A DNA stretch of 64,000 nt from Beijerinckiaceae bacterium (GCA_947454485.1 CANGJJ010000003.1:248001-312000), one strand, 5' to 3'. Shown: positions 1-8,126, counted from the first letter of the stretch. The notes: generated by a model from the sequence alone, not told the origin. Made by a program: numbers and translations.

Positions 1-1101
1 TCGGCTCAGCTTGGTGAGATCGGCGCGGGCATTCAGCTCGGCCCCAATGCGTTCCATGCTTTCGATTATCTCGGCGTTGGTGATGAAGCCCGCAAGATGG
101 CGGTCTATGTTGAGGCGCTTCGCCTCATGGATGCGATGACCGCAGAGACCATCGTCACCATTCCGCTTGATGAGCCGTTCCGCAAGCGCTTCGGCAATCC
201 CTATGCGGTCATTCATCGCGGCGATTTGCATCGCGTCTTCCTGAATGCCTGCGAGAAGAATCCGCTGGTCGAGTTGCGCACATCGAGCGAAGTGCTTGGC
301 TACCAAAAGAATGGCGAGACCGTCACGGTTGAGCTTGCCAATGGCAGCAAGATTGAAGGCCTCGCGCTTGTGGGTGCTGATGGTCTTTATTCCAAAGTCC
401 GCAAGCAGGTCGTTGGCGATGGTGCACCGCGCGTTACCGGTCACACGACCTATCGCTCGGTGATCCCTACCGAGAAGATGCCAGAAGAATTGCGCTGGAA
501 CGCTGCGACGCTTTGGGCCGGTCCCAAATGCCACATCGTTCACTATCCGCTCTCAGGCTGGAAGCTCTTCAACCTCGTTGTGACCTATCACAATGATGCG
601 CCCGAGCCCGTCTCTGGCAAGCCGGTCGACAAGGAAGAAGTCATGAAAGGCTTCCGCCATGTTGCACCCCTCGCGCAGAAGATCATCGAACATGGCACCG
701 ACTGGAAATTGTGGGTGCTGTGTGATCGCGAGCCGGTGCTCAACTGGACCGATGGCAATGTCGCTTTGCTCGGCGATGCTGCCCATCCCACGCTGCAATA
801 TATGGCGCAGGGCGCTTGCATGGCGATGGAAGACGCCGTTTGCCTCGCGCATGAATTGGAAGTCTCGAAGGGCGATATCACCAGTGCCTTCGAACTCTAT
901 CGCCAGAAGCGCGTCAACCGCACGGCGCGCATTCAGATCCAGTCGCGCTTGATGGGCGACCATATCTATCATCCCGCCGGTGGCCATGCTGATCTGCGCA
1001 ATGCGATGATGCGCGGCCTGACGACGGAGCAATATTACGACCGTATGCAGTGGCTTTATGGCAGCTCTGGCCTGTCTGAAGGCACCAACGCAGTCGTATA
1101 A
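1..1101 (+). CDS. FAD-dependent aromatic-ring monooxygenase (3-hydroxybenzoate 6-/salicylate hydroxylase type), 5' end missing
   Basis: The reading frame is open from base 1, so the gene starts before the window and the N-terminal FAD-binding GxGxxG is not visible. The visible part begins within the GAGIQLGPNA segment typical of salicylate and 3-hydroxybenzoate hydroxylases. It then shows the second flavin motif (VGADGLYSKVRKQV) and the C-terminal FAD motif GDAAHPTLQYMAQGA followed by MEDAVCLA. Class A flavoprotein hydroxylases of this type use NAD(P)H and O2 to hydroxylate an aromatic acid in the cytoplasm. The C terminus (QWLYGSSGL) is reminiscent of 3-hydroxybenzoate 6-hydroxylases, but the substrate cannot be fixed from sequence alone. 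An aromatic catabolism role agrees with the LigC-like gene about 6 kb downstream. The stop is followed directly by a terminator. The family call is firm; the substrate is inference. Confidence 0.85.
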   Translation, partial: SAQLGEIGAGIQLGPNAFHAFDYLGVGDEARKMAVYVEALRLMDAMTAETIVTIPLDEPFRKRFGNPYAVIHRGDLHRVFLNACEKNPLVELRTSSEVLGYQKNGETVTVELANGSKIEGLALVGADGLYSKVRKQVVGDGAPRVTGHTTYRSVIPTEKMPEELRWNAATLWAGPKCHIVHYPLSGWKLFNLVVTYHNDAPEPVSGKPVDKEEVMKGFRHVAPLAQKIIEHGTDWKLWVLCDREPVLNWTDGNVALLGDAAHPTLQYMAQGACMAMEDAVCLAHELEVSKGDITSAFELYRQKRVNRTARIQIQSRLMGDHIYHPAGGHADLRNAMMRGLTTEQYYDRMQWLYGSSGLSEGTNAVV

Positions 1102-1103
1102 TC

Positions 1104-1138
1104 AAAAAGGGCGCGGTGGTCTCCATCGCGCCTTTTCT
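1104..1138 (+). terminator. Rho-independent terminator after the monooxygenase gene
   Basis: An imperfect inverted repeat (AAAAGGGCGCGGTGG / CCATCGCGCCTTTT, loop TCT) begins just after the TAA of the monooxygenase and ends in a T-rich tract. Confidence 0.7.
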
Positions 1139-1202
1139 CTAGGGGCGCAACGCGCTCGTCATGTGTGTAGCATAGGCTTGGATGGTAATAGCTTTTGCTG
1201 AG

Positions 1203-1673
1203 ATGATCATGACCGACAATGTTCCCGATCTTTTGCGTCAACATGGCAGCACACGCCTCGCCTTGATTGCTGAGAGCTTCAAGCGCTTGCTGGGTCGCGA
1301 CCTTGTCGAGCCCACGCCCGATATTGCGCAAGCTTTGTGGAGCGCGCCGCGCGTCATTGTTGCTCATGCGCGCGAAGATGATCCCATCTTCTTCTTTGGC
1401 AATCGCTGGGCGCTGGAGCGCTTTGAGATCAGTGCGCAAGAGTTCATCGCTATGCCCTCGCGTCTGTCAGCTGAAGCACTCGCGCGCGAGGAGCGCCAGC
1501 GTTTGCTGCAGCGTGTCAGTGATCACGGCTTCATTGATGATTATGCGGGCGTAAGAATTTCCGCGCGCGGCAAAAGATTCAAAATTGAAGAGGCCATTGT
1601 CTGGAACTTGCTCGATAGCGATGGTCATGTGCATGGACAGGCCGCGACCTTCACGCACTGGACCGATCTGTGA
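1203..1673 (+). CDS. MEKHLA domain-containing protein
   Basis: A cytoplasmic protein of about 156 residues that is almost entirely one MEKHLA domain, a PAS-related fold also found at the C terminus of plant HD-ZIP III regulators. The diagnostic segment is FFFGNRWALERFEIS, followed by the basic stretch with SARGKRF and the end HVHGQAATFTHW. Its biochemical role is not established; by fold it may bind a small ligand. There are several in-frame starts (ATG at 1182, 1203 and 1209) without a convincing ribosome binding site for any; 1203 is a compromise. It stands alone between two terminators, so it is probably a single-gene unit. The domain call is good, the function is unknown. Confidence 0.7.
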   Translation: MIMTDNVPDLLRQHGSTRLALIAESFKRLLGRDLVEPTPDIAQALWSAPRVIVAHAREDDPIFFFGNRWALERFEISAQEFIAMPSRLSAEALAREERQRLLQRVSDHGFIDDYAGVRISARGKRFKIEEAIVWNLLDSDGHVHGQAATFTHWTDL

Positions 1674-1710
1674 TCCTAAGCAGGGGGCACACGAGCGCCG
1701 CATTCAGAAA

Positions 1711-1740
1711 ACGGGCCGGAGATGATCCGGCCCGCTTTGT
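1711..1740. terminator. Hairpin terminator between convergent genes
   Basis: A strong GC stem (CGGGCCGGA / TCCGGCCCG, loop GATGA) lies between the MEKHLA gene and the convergent metallo-hydrolase gene. It is followed on the plus strand by CTTTGTGTTT. It could stop transcription from both sides. Confidence 0.7.
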
Positions 1741-1742
1741 GT

Positions 1743-2714
1743 TTAAATCGCATCCTGCAGCGGAATGAGATCGAGACGATAGCCGCCGGCGTCTCTCGAC
1801 ACCTGACCGGCTGAGGGGAAGGGGCCGTGATAGAAGGCGCAGCGAATACGATCCGCCGAGGCCATGTCGAGAATGCGCTTGCGTGTCAAAATGGCCTGCG
1901 CAGGATCCATGTCAAAGATCACCTGCCATTCAGGATGACGCGCGAACAAGATCGGCGTGTTGGTGACATCGGCCACAAACATCATCGTCTCTTTGCCTGA
2001 GGCAATCACGAAAGCCGTATGGCCGGGTGTGTGACCATCTGCACGCACAGTGGTGATGCCAGGCGCAATCTCTTTGCCCCAAGCATAACGCGTCACATCC
2101 TTGGCGACAGGATCGAAGGCAAAATGCACGCCCTTGAAAGCGCCCTTCATGGCCTCGGGCGCAGCATTCATACGCGCCTCATCCATCCAGAAGGCCCATT
2201 CTGCCTCCGGCACCATGACTTCGGCGCGCGGGAACATGGCGGTGCCATCCTTCTTGCGGAACCCATTGATATGGTCGCCGTGGAAATGGCTGAAGATGAC
2301 CGTGTCGACCATTTCAGGGGTAAAGCCCGCCGCGCGGAAATTCGCCATCCAGCGGCCCGTCGTGGGCGCAGCCGCAAATTCACCATTGCCCGTATCCATC
2401 AAGATCAGCTTGGAGCCGGTATTGATGACCAGCGTCGTATAGGGGACGCGGATATGCGTATCGGGCAGACCCTGCGCAACGAGCGTCTTCTTCACATCCG
2501 CCACATCCACATTGCGCACGAAGCCTTCGAGCGGACGCTGCAAGAAACCATCGCCCACGGCGGTGATCTCATAGTCACCAACCTTATAGCGGAAGAAAGA
2601 GGGCGCCTGCGTGCCAGCCAGAGGCGGGGCAGCAGCAAAAGAGGGGGCAGAGGTCAGAATGGGCGAAGCAGAAGCTGCTGCAACAGCAGTCAAAGCGGTA
2701 CGGCGAGTAATCAA
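1743..2714 (-). CDS. Tat-exported MBL-fold metallo-hydrolase
   Basis: A 323-residue metallo-beta-lactamase-fold hydrolase. The N terminus MITRRTALTAVAAASA followed by a hydrophobic run and a likely cleavage near SFAAA is a twin-arginine signal, so the enzyme probably acts folded in the periplasm. The zinc motif HxHxDH is present as SHFHGDHING (around residue 143), with a later DGHTPGHTAF histidine and a FVADVTN aspartate, so the dinuclear site looks intact. Members of this subfamily include lactonases and other ester or phosphodiester hydrolases; the substrate is not predictable. It is monocistronic, converging on the MEKHLA gene. Confidence 0.85.
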   Translation of the reverse strand: MITRRTALTAVAAASASPILTSAPSFAAAPPLAGTQAPSFFRYKVGDYEITAVGDGFLQRPLEGFVRNVDVADVKKTLVAQGLPDTHIRVPYTTLVINTGSKLILMDTGNGEFAAAPTTGRWMANFRAAGFTPEMVDTVIFSHFHGDHINGFRKKDGTAMFPRAEVMVPEAEWAFWMDEARMNAAPEAMKGAFKGVHFAFDPVAKDVTRYAWGKEIAPGITTVRADGHTPGHTAFVIASGKETMMFVADVTNTPILFARHPEWQVIFDMDPAQAILTRKRILDMASADRIRCAFYHGPFPSAGQVSRDAGGYRLDLIPLQDAI

Positions 2715-3067
2715 TGCATATCCTCCAGCTCTGGGAAGACCCTGAGTTAGGGGAGCTTGGCCTTAGTTCAAGGCAAAGTCTTCTTTTAAATACTCAAGTT
2801 ATCGGCAGCTTGTACTTGGCAATGGGGTGAAGGAGGGGGCTCGAAGGGCACGAATGCAGTGGTGTGACGGGCTTTGTCATGGCGATGTTTTAGATGTGCT
2901 TGGAGGAGATGCAGCGAAGGGAGGTTGGCACGGTCGAGGTGGCTGCCCGTAATGTCTGAAGACGGCCGCAGATTTGTTGATCGAAGGGTACAAACTCCGA
3001 TTGTCCTTGCAAATACGCGGTGGCGTATGGTGGGCTGTTTGAGTTTTTCGAGTCTTGGATAAATTTG
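2715..3067. other. Gene-free stretch upstream of the CBASS genes
   Basis: About 350 bases with no convincing gene. Both strands carry short open frames without recognisable domains. Base composition shifts from GC-rich (like the chromosome) to A+T-richer from about 2780 on, so the left edge of the acquired insert probably lies near here. The promoter of the effector gene must be in this stretch, but no clear -35/-10 pair was recognised. Confidence 0.5.
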
Positions 3068-3898
3068 ATGGCTGTGCTTGATCAAAAGTTTCTGCTCGCG
3101 CATAAACTCGCGCAATTTAAAAAATCATCTAATTTGCGTTGTTGGCAACTCTTTTGGCAGTTTGCCTCGGTTGCGCCCGCTTTTGCGTCCGTCTTCATAG
3201 GCGATGAAAACAGAGTCGCGCTGCATCTACTTGGATTTGCGGGCACGCTGTTTGTGCTTGTGCAGGTTCGTTGTTCGTACAAATGCTTCGTGATGAGAAG
3301 TGCGGCGCATGCGTTGAGAAGACGTGTATTACTATCAACGTTTTTGCCGCTCGAACTGAGCCAATGTGAGGTCGTTGCTACACAGCGCTATTTGCTAATC
3401 GACGATAGGAAGACCAAAAGCTGTGCGCCAGAAAAATATTATGACAACGATGCTGGTGTTGGACGCTTAGGGTTGTTGCTCGCCCTACACGAATCAATCC
3501 TCTTTAGCCATCATTTGCACAAGCGTTCAGCGGTGTTCTTGTTCTGTTGGTTTCTTGCGCCTTTAGGGCTGATTTCAATTCTATTGATGGCGCTGTCTCC
3601 CTTGCTTTCACAAGAGGGGCTAATGCTTTCGGTGCGAATCTGGTTGTTGCTCGTTGTTTTATTCTCATCTGTTGATGTCCTTGGCGCTTATCTACTACAT
3701 CGCGCTGCGGCTTCAGAGTTGGCGGATCTACACTTGAGGGTTGCCGCCATCGACCGAAATGGTTCTGAGACTTCTAGCGTGCTTACTTGTTTCCTTGACT
3801 ACTGCTCAACCATTGAGTCCGCGCCCGAAATCATCCCCGGTCTTTTCGATGACGATCACGATCTTCTGGCCTCCAGATGGAGCAGCTTGAAAAAATGA
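3068..3898 (+). CDS. Four-TM putative pore-forming CBASS effector (S-4TM-like)
   Basis: A 276-residue membrane protein with four predicted transmembrane segments in two pairs, roughly residues 25-44, 51-68, 155-177 and 185-210, separated by a cytoplasmic loop. The loop carries the segment KYYDNDAGVGRLGLLLALHES. This architecture and its place 9 bases ahead of a CD-NTase gene match the SMODS-associated four-TM (S-4TM) effectors, which are thought to open the inner membrane when a cyclic nucleotide made by the partner enzyme binds during phage infection. The start is uncertain: ATG at 3068 gives the expected soluble N terminus, while an in-frame ATG at 3020 would add 16 residues. Codon use is richer in A and T than in neighbouring genes. 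The family assignment rests on topology, a few motifs and context, not on a database hit. Confidence 0.65.
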   Translation: MAVLDQKFLLAHKLAQFKKSSNLRCWQLFWQFASVAPAFASVFIGDENRVALHLLGFAGTLFVLVQVRCSYKCFVMRSAAHALRRRVLLSTFLPLELSQCEVVATQRYLLIDDRKTKSCAPEKYYDNDAGVGRLGLLLALHESILFSHHLHKRSAVFLFCWFLAPLGLISILLMALSPLLSQEGLMLSVRIWLLLVVLFSSVDVLGAYLLHRAAASELADLHLRVAAIDRNGSETSSVLTCFLDYCSTIESAPEIIPGLFDDDHDLLASRWSSLKK

Positions 3899-3907
3899 GG
3901 TTTCGCT

Positions 3908-5347
3908 GTGAAGCACATTGAAATTTTTGATTCTTTTCTCACTGACGTTGTTGACTTGAACTCGACCCGTTTGTCTCAACTTGAATCGCGTTCTGAGACA
4001 TTGATCGCGGTGGTAGAAAAAGGGGGGTGGAAGCCTCCGATTTCTGAATGGTTGCGGCACGGTTCGTGGGCCCATCAGACAATAATCAAACCTGTGGATC
4101 AAGGTGAGTTCGACGCCGACCTAGTACTTCTGGTCCAACCAGTTGAGGGGTGGTCAGCGAAAGATTACATCGATAAACTGTATGCTCTTCTTAGCGAGCA
4201 CGGTACTTACTCTGGTAAGGTCGCGAGGAGCTCGCATTGCGTGACTATAAATTACGCCAACGATTGCAAAGTCGATATAGCTCCCTGCGTGGTCGCTGAC
4301 GGTGACACTCGCGTCTGCAACAGAAACACCGACGATTTCGAATCCACGAGGCCTAAAGAATTTACGGAATGGCTGATACAGATCAACGGATACCTAGGGC
4401 GAGATCTATTCAGGAAGGTGACCCGACTCCTTAAGTACTTACGAGACATAAAAACCCGGTTTACTTGCTCCTCCGTCCTTTTGACTACTTTGCTCGCCAA
4501 GGAAGTCCGTCAAGGCGACGCAAACTCCACCGAATTCGTGGATGTGCCAACTGCCTTAAGAACACTCGTTGGCCGACTGGATCTTTGGCTTCAAGAACGT
4601 CCGGCAAAACCGTCGGTTCTCAATCCTCATCTTAGTTCGGAAGATTTTGCAGCCGCTTGGAGTGAGGATCAGTACAAAACGTTTCGTGAGAATTTCCATC
4701 GCTACAGACAATGGATTGACGAAGCATTCGACGAAACGGACGAGAGCGAAAGCTTATCCAAATGGCAACGCGTTTTTGGAGATGACTTTGGAAAGAAGGA
4801 AGCTACAGAAGCTGGGAGGGCAGTAGAGAAGGCTTTCATTGAGGTTAAAAAAGCAATGGGCTGGGGTTTGCAATCTGATGACCCGGTCGAGCTGGTTAAA
4901 AGCTATGGCGTTGTTGCTATCCCATCAGGCTTCGAAAAGAAGCCATACATAGAGCAACCCCGACGGCGATTTGGAATGCGGGAAGATTTTATCGATCAAA
5001 ATATTCACGTGACACTGCATGAAGGCTTGCGAACTCCTTCCCTCGGCACAGTTGTTTCGGGCACTCCACTACGCGGCGGGAAATTTCTTTGCTTTCGGGT
5101 CTTCACTAAGACCGGAAGCCCGCTACAGCCAACCCAATGGCTGGTAGACTGGCGCGTCACCAACACCGGGTCGATCGCCGCGAACTCGGATTGTCTTCGT
5201 GGCAGAATAGAGGACTGCGAAGCCGATTTGTCCCGCTGGGAGGCCTTAGCTTATCGGGGGATCCATTTTGTGGAAGCCTTCGCGATTGAAAAGCGCAGGG
5301 ATCGAATCCTAGCTAAGACGAGACCATTCTACGTGGTTATCGAATAA
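3908..5347 (+). CDS. CD-NTase (cGAS/DncV-like nucleotidyltransferase) with AGS-C sensor domain
   Basis: A 479-residue nucleotidyltransferase of the CBASS type. The active site is visible: GSWAHQT (GS at residues 52-53), FDADLVLLV (D69 and D71) and the third acidic residue in CKVDIAP (D123). These are the residues that hold metals for cyclic di- or trinucleotide synthesis in this superfamily. After the helical core, residues from about 355 to the end form a beta-rich domain with VSGTPLRGGKFLCFRV, WLVDWRVTNTGSIAANSDCLRG and a final RPFYVVIE. This matches the AGS-C C-terminal sensor domain. It is co-directional with the four-TM effector (9-base gap) and has no visible Cap2/Cap3 partner, so the system looks like a minimal two-gene CBASS. 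The product nucleotide cannot be told from sequence. Confidence 0.85.
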   Translation: MKHIEIFDSFLTDVVDLNSTRLSQLESRSETLIAVVEKGGWKPPISEWLRHGSWAHQTIIKPVDQGEFDADLVLLVQPVEGWSAKDYIDKLYALLSEHGTYSGKVARSSHCVTINYANDCKVDIAPCVVADGDTRVCNRNTDDFESTRPKEFTEWLIQINGYLGRDLFRKVTRLLKYLRDIKTRFTCSSVLLTTLLAKEVRQGDANSTEFVDVPTALRTLVGRLDLWLQERPAKPSVLNPHLSSEDFAAAWSEDQYKTFRENFHRYRQWIDEAFDETDESESLSKWQRVFGDDFGKKEATEAGRAVEKAFIEVKKAMGWGLQSDDPVELVKSYGVVAIPSGFEKKPYIEQPRRRFGMREDFIDQNIHVTLHEGLRTPSLGTVVSGTPLRGGKFLCFRVFTKTGSPLQPTQWLVDWRVTNTGSIAANSDCLRGRIEDCEADLSRWEALAYRGIHFVEAFAIEKRRDRILAKTRPFYVVIE

Positions 5348-5394
5348 GGGGATCTTCTGACCTAAGCGGAGCTATCTAGCGCTTTTCGGGATAA

Positions 5395-5470
5395 TGGTGC
5401 CCAGGGCTGGAATCGAACCAGCGACACTGCGATTTTCAGTCGCATGCTCTACCAACTGAGCTACCTGGGC
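5395..5470 (-). tRNA. tRNA-Phe (GAA)
   Basis: Reading the minus strand gives a full cloverleaf beginning GCCCAGGTAGCTCAG and ending in an encoded CCA. The anticodon stem TGCGA/TCGCA encloses loop CTGAAAA, anticodon GAA. The T arm is GCTGGTTCGATTCCAGC. The 3' end of the tRNA points toward the CBASS genes, 48 bases from the CD-NTase stop. Confidence 0.97.
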
Positions 5471-5653
5471 GTCCGGTTTCGGCGCGGGGCCGTTGCGGTT
5501 CGGGCCTTATAGGCAGGCTTGGGGGGCTTGTCCAGCCTCCTTGGGCCTATCTTCTCCACAGTCCACTCAGCACCCCTTTTGGGCCTCTATTTGGGCAGAC
5601 GGGCGCGGGATTTGCGATTAATCTGCAGCCGCTTTTGAACCTGGGAGGGGACG

Positions 5654-6433
5654 TTGGATCTGGGACTGAAGGGCCGCAAAGCCGTTATTTGTGCCTCGAG
5701 CCGTGGGCTGGGGCGCGCCTGTGCCGAGGCTTTGTTGCGCGAGGGCGTCGAGGTCATCATCAATGGGCGCGATGCGGCGCGCCTCGACGAGGCGGTGCAG
5801 GAGCTGCGCGCCTCGACCGGGGGTGAGGTACGCGGCGTCGTGGCCGATGTGACGACCTCCGCTGGCCGCGCGGCTTTGCTCGCCGCCTGTCCCACGCCCG
5901 ATATTCTGGTCAATAACAATGCGGGGCCTGATCCGCGTGACTTTCTGACCAATGATGAGGCTGTGTGGATGGCCGCGCTCGAGGCCAATATGGTTGCCCC
6001 GATGATGTTGGTGCGCGCGGTTCTGCCTGCGATGATTGAGCGCAAATTCGGCCGCATCATCAATATCACCTCCGCCATGGTGACGACGCCGCGCCCGCAT
6101 ATGACTTTGTCGTCGGGTGCACGCGCTGGTTTGACGGCGGCGATGAAGGGGCTGTCCTTTGAGGTCGCGCGACACAATGTGACGATCAACAATCTTCTGC
6201 CCGAGCGCATCGACACCGCGCGCCAGCATCAGATGGCCAATGTGCAGGTGAAGCGCCGCGGCATTACCTATGAGCAGGCGCGGGCCGAGCAGGTGGAGAG
6301 CATCGCGGCCAAGCGTCTGGGGCTTCCGGGCGAATTTGGCGCGACCTGCGCCTTTGTGTGCAGCGCTCATGCGGGCTTCATGTCGGGCATGAATATTCAT
6401 CTGGATGGCGGTTCTTATCCCGCCTTGGTGTGA
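5654..6433 (+). CDS. SDR family oxidoreductase with atypical active site (SxxxR)
   Basis: A 259-residue short-chain dehydrogenase/reductase. The cofactor-binding loop is ASSRGLGRA (near residue 14), the Asn-Asn-Ala-Gly element is VNNNAGPDP, and the C terminus is SGMNIHLDGGSYPAL. The usual catalytic YxxxK is replaced: the aligned segment reads LSSGARAGLTAA, giving Ser and Arg at the Tyr and Lys positions. A related group of SDRs with LSNGAR-type motifs exists, so this is probably a subfamily trait, not an error. Start: TTG at 5654, preceded by GGGAGGGG at a good distance; no ATG alternative fits. It is followed without gap by the CoxG-like gene, so the two are likely co-transcribed. Substrate unknown. 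Confidence 0.85.
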   Translation: MDLGLKGRKAVICASSRGLGRACAEALLREGVEVIINGRDAARLDEAVQELRASTGGEVRGVVADVTTSAGRAALLAACPTPDILVNNNAGPDPRDFLTNDEAVWMAALEANMVAPMMLVRAVLPAMIERKFGRIINITSAMVTTPRPHMTLSSGARAGLTAAMKGLSFEVARHNVTINNLLPERIDTARQHQMANVQVKRRGITYEQARAEQVESIAAKRLGLPGEFGATCAFVCSAHAGFMSGMNIHLDGGSYPALV

Positions 6434-6442
6434 GTGGGGATT

Positions 6443-7009
6443 ATGAAGGTTCACAACGAACTTCGTTTGAATGTGCCCATCGATCAGGCTTGGGCCTTGC
6501 TCAATGACATTCCGCGTGTGGCGCGCTGTGCGCCGGGCGCGCAATTGCTGGAGTCGCGCCCCGACGACAGCCATGTGGGCACCATCGCGGTCAAGCTTGG
6601 CCCTGTCGCGCTGACCTTCAAAGGCACGGTCGCCTTTTTGGAAAAAGATGCGGCGAACCATCGTGTGGTTGCCAAAGCGCAAGGCAATGAAGAAAAGGCG
6701 CGCGGCACCGCCACCGCCGATGTGGTCTTCACTTTGTCGCCGGACGGGGAGGGGACCAAACTCGCCGTTGATAGCGATATTACTCTGGCGGGCTATATCG
6801 CTCAGTATGGCCGTGGTGCGGCGCTCATCCAAAGCACGGCGCAGGTCATCATGGGCCAGTTTGCCAAGAATCTGGAGGCGGACCTGAATTCAGGCGGCAC
6901 GGCCGAGATGCAGAAGGATATTTCGGGGGCGCGCGTTTTGGCGCAGGGCCTGTGGAATGCCGGCACAGGCCTGTTCGGCAGCAAAGCCCCCGCGCCTGAG
7001 AAGGACTAA
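6443..7009 (+). CDS. CoxG-family SRPBCC protein
   Basis: A 188-residue protein of the carbon monoxide dehydrogenase subunit G (CoxG) family, which belongs to the START/SRPBCC fold. Recognisable elements are the N terminus KVHNELRLNVPIDQAWALLND, CAPGAQLLE, VGTIAVKLGPVALTFKGTV and ATADVVFTLSPDGEGTKL. CoxG was named for a membrane-recruiting role with CO dehydrogenase, but many members sit near molybdenum hydroxylases or unrelated catabolic genes. No CO dehydrogenase genes are in this window, so the partner is unknown. ATG 6443 is chosen because GTGGGGA lies just upstream; a GTG at 6434 immediately after the SDR stop is the alternative. Confidence 0.82.
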   Translation: MKVHNELRLNVPIDQAWALLNDIPRVARCAPGAQLLESRPDDSHVGTIAVKLGPVALTFKGTVAFLEKDAANHRVVAKAQGNEEKARGTATADVVFTLSPDGEGTKLAVDSDITLAGYIAQYGRGAALIQSTAQVIMGQFAKNLEADLNSGGTAEMQKDISGARVLAQGLWNAGTGLFGSKAPAPEKD

Positions 7010-7139
7010 GCCACGCCTGCGCCGGGTGCCGTAAGGCGGCATTTTCGCAGGCGCATCTTTCATGCTATGGCGCTCGGCGACGGCGGGGCTGCCCCGCCCA
7101 TCGCGCGCAAGCGCCAACCCCAAGATCGAGGAAGCTGAG

Positions 7140-8099
7140 ATGAGAATCTGTGTCGCAGGCGAAGGCGCCATGGGCAACAACCACCTCAAGGCTCTGGCCA
7201 ATATCCCCGGCGTGCAGGTGACTGCGCTGGCGGGTGGCGTGAAAGAGACGACCGAAGAGGTGGGCAAGAAATATAACGTGCCTTTCGTGACGCTCGATCT
7301 CAATGAGGCGATCAAGCGCCCTGACGTGGATGCTGTCATTCTCACCACCCCCACCCAGATGCATGCCGCGCAGGCCGAAGCCTGCATGAAAGCTGGCAAG
7401 CATGTCCTCATCGAAATCCCGATGGCGGATTCGATTCAGGATGCTGAGAAGCTCGTGAAGCTGCAGCAAGAGACCGGCGTTGTCGCCATGGCGGGCCATG
7501 TGCGTCGCTTCAACCCCTCGCATCAGTGGGTCAACAAGCGCATCAAGGCTGGCGAGTTGAAGCTGCAGCAGATGCAGGCGCATACTTATTTCTTCCGCCG
7601 CAAGAACATCAATGCGCTCGGCCAGCCGCGCTCATGGGTTGACCATCTTCTGTGGCATCACGCTTGCCATACGGTCGATCTGTTCATCTATCAGACGGGT
7701 GAAGCCCCCGTTGAGGCCTATGCGGTGCAGGGTCCGCAGCATCCTGAGCTGAAGATCGCCATGGATATGGGCATTGTCATGCGCGCCAAGTCAGGCGCTG
7801 TGTGCACGCTCTCGCTCTCCTTCAACAATGATGGCCCGATCGGCTCGCCCTATCGCTATATCTGCGACAATGGCACCTATCTCGCGCTCTATGACGATCT
7901 CACCGATGGTCATAACAAGCCGGTTGATCTGTCGAAGGTCGATGTGTCGATGAATGGTTTTGAAATCGAAGACCGCGAATTCATCGCAGCCATCAAGGAA
8001 GGCCGCCAGCCGAACTCTTCGGTCAGCAATGCGCTCACCACGATGCAGTGCCTCGACAAGCTCGCCACGCAGTTGAAGGCGAGCACGGGCTATAATTGA
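7140..8099 (+). CDS. ligC: 4-carboxy-2-hydroxymuconate-6-semialdehyde dehydrogenase (LigC-type Gfo/Idh/MocA oxidoreductase)
   Basis: A 319-residue NAD(P)-dependent oxidoreductase of the Gfo/Idh/MocA family. The Rossmann motif is GEGAMGNNHL at the N terminus. The protein follows remembered LigC of Sphingobium closely through TPTQMHAAQAEACMKAGKHV, GHVRRFNPSHQWV, TYFFRRKNINALGQ, HLLWHHACHTVDLF and CTLSLSFNNDGP. LigC oxidises the ring-cleavage product of protocatechuate 4,5-dioxygenase on the way to 2-pyrone-4,6-dicarboxylate in the cytoplasm. The other genes of that pathway (ligAB, ligI, ligJ, ligK) are not in the window. ATG 7140 is preferred because GAGGAAGCTGAG precedes it; an ATG at 7062 would add 26 unlikely residues. 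A terminator follows. Confidence 0.78.
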   Translation: MRICVAGEGAMGNNHLKALANIPGVQVTALAGGVKETTEEVGKKYNVPFVTLDLNEAIKRPDVDAVILTTPTQMHAAQAEACMKAGKHVLIEIPMADSIQDAEKLVKLQQETGVVAMAGHVRRFNPSHQWVNKRIKAGELKLQQMQAHTYFFRRKNINALGQPRSWVDHLLWHHACHTVDLFIYQTGEAPVEAYAVQGPQHPELKIAMDMGIVMRAKSGAVCTLSLSFNNDGPIGSPYRYICDNGTYLALYDDLTDGHNKPVDLSKVDVSMNGFEIEDREFIAAIKEGRQPNSSVSNALTTMQCLDKLATQLKASTGYN

Positions 8100-8126
8100 G
8101 GCTCATCGGTCGATCATGTGAATTGA

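Noticed and set aside
2740-3060. Direct repeat of the tRNA-Phe 3' end as an attachment site
   Set aside because: I looked for a copy of the tRNA 3' end on the far side of the CBASS genes and saw none of convincing length.
2786-3115. Minus-strand open frame of 109 codons ahead of the CBASS effector
   Set aside because: No recognisable domain, no good ribosome binding site, and it overlaps the effector start. Treated as chance.
5618-6832. Long minus-strand open frame of 404 codons opposite the SDR and CoxG genes
   Set aside because: It is the antisense shadow of GC-rich coding sequence; its composition is His/Arg-rich with no domain, while the plus-strand genes are clear families.
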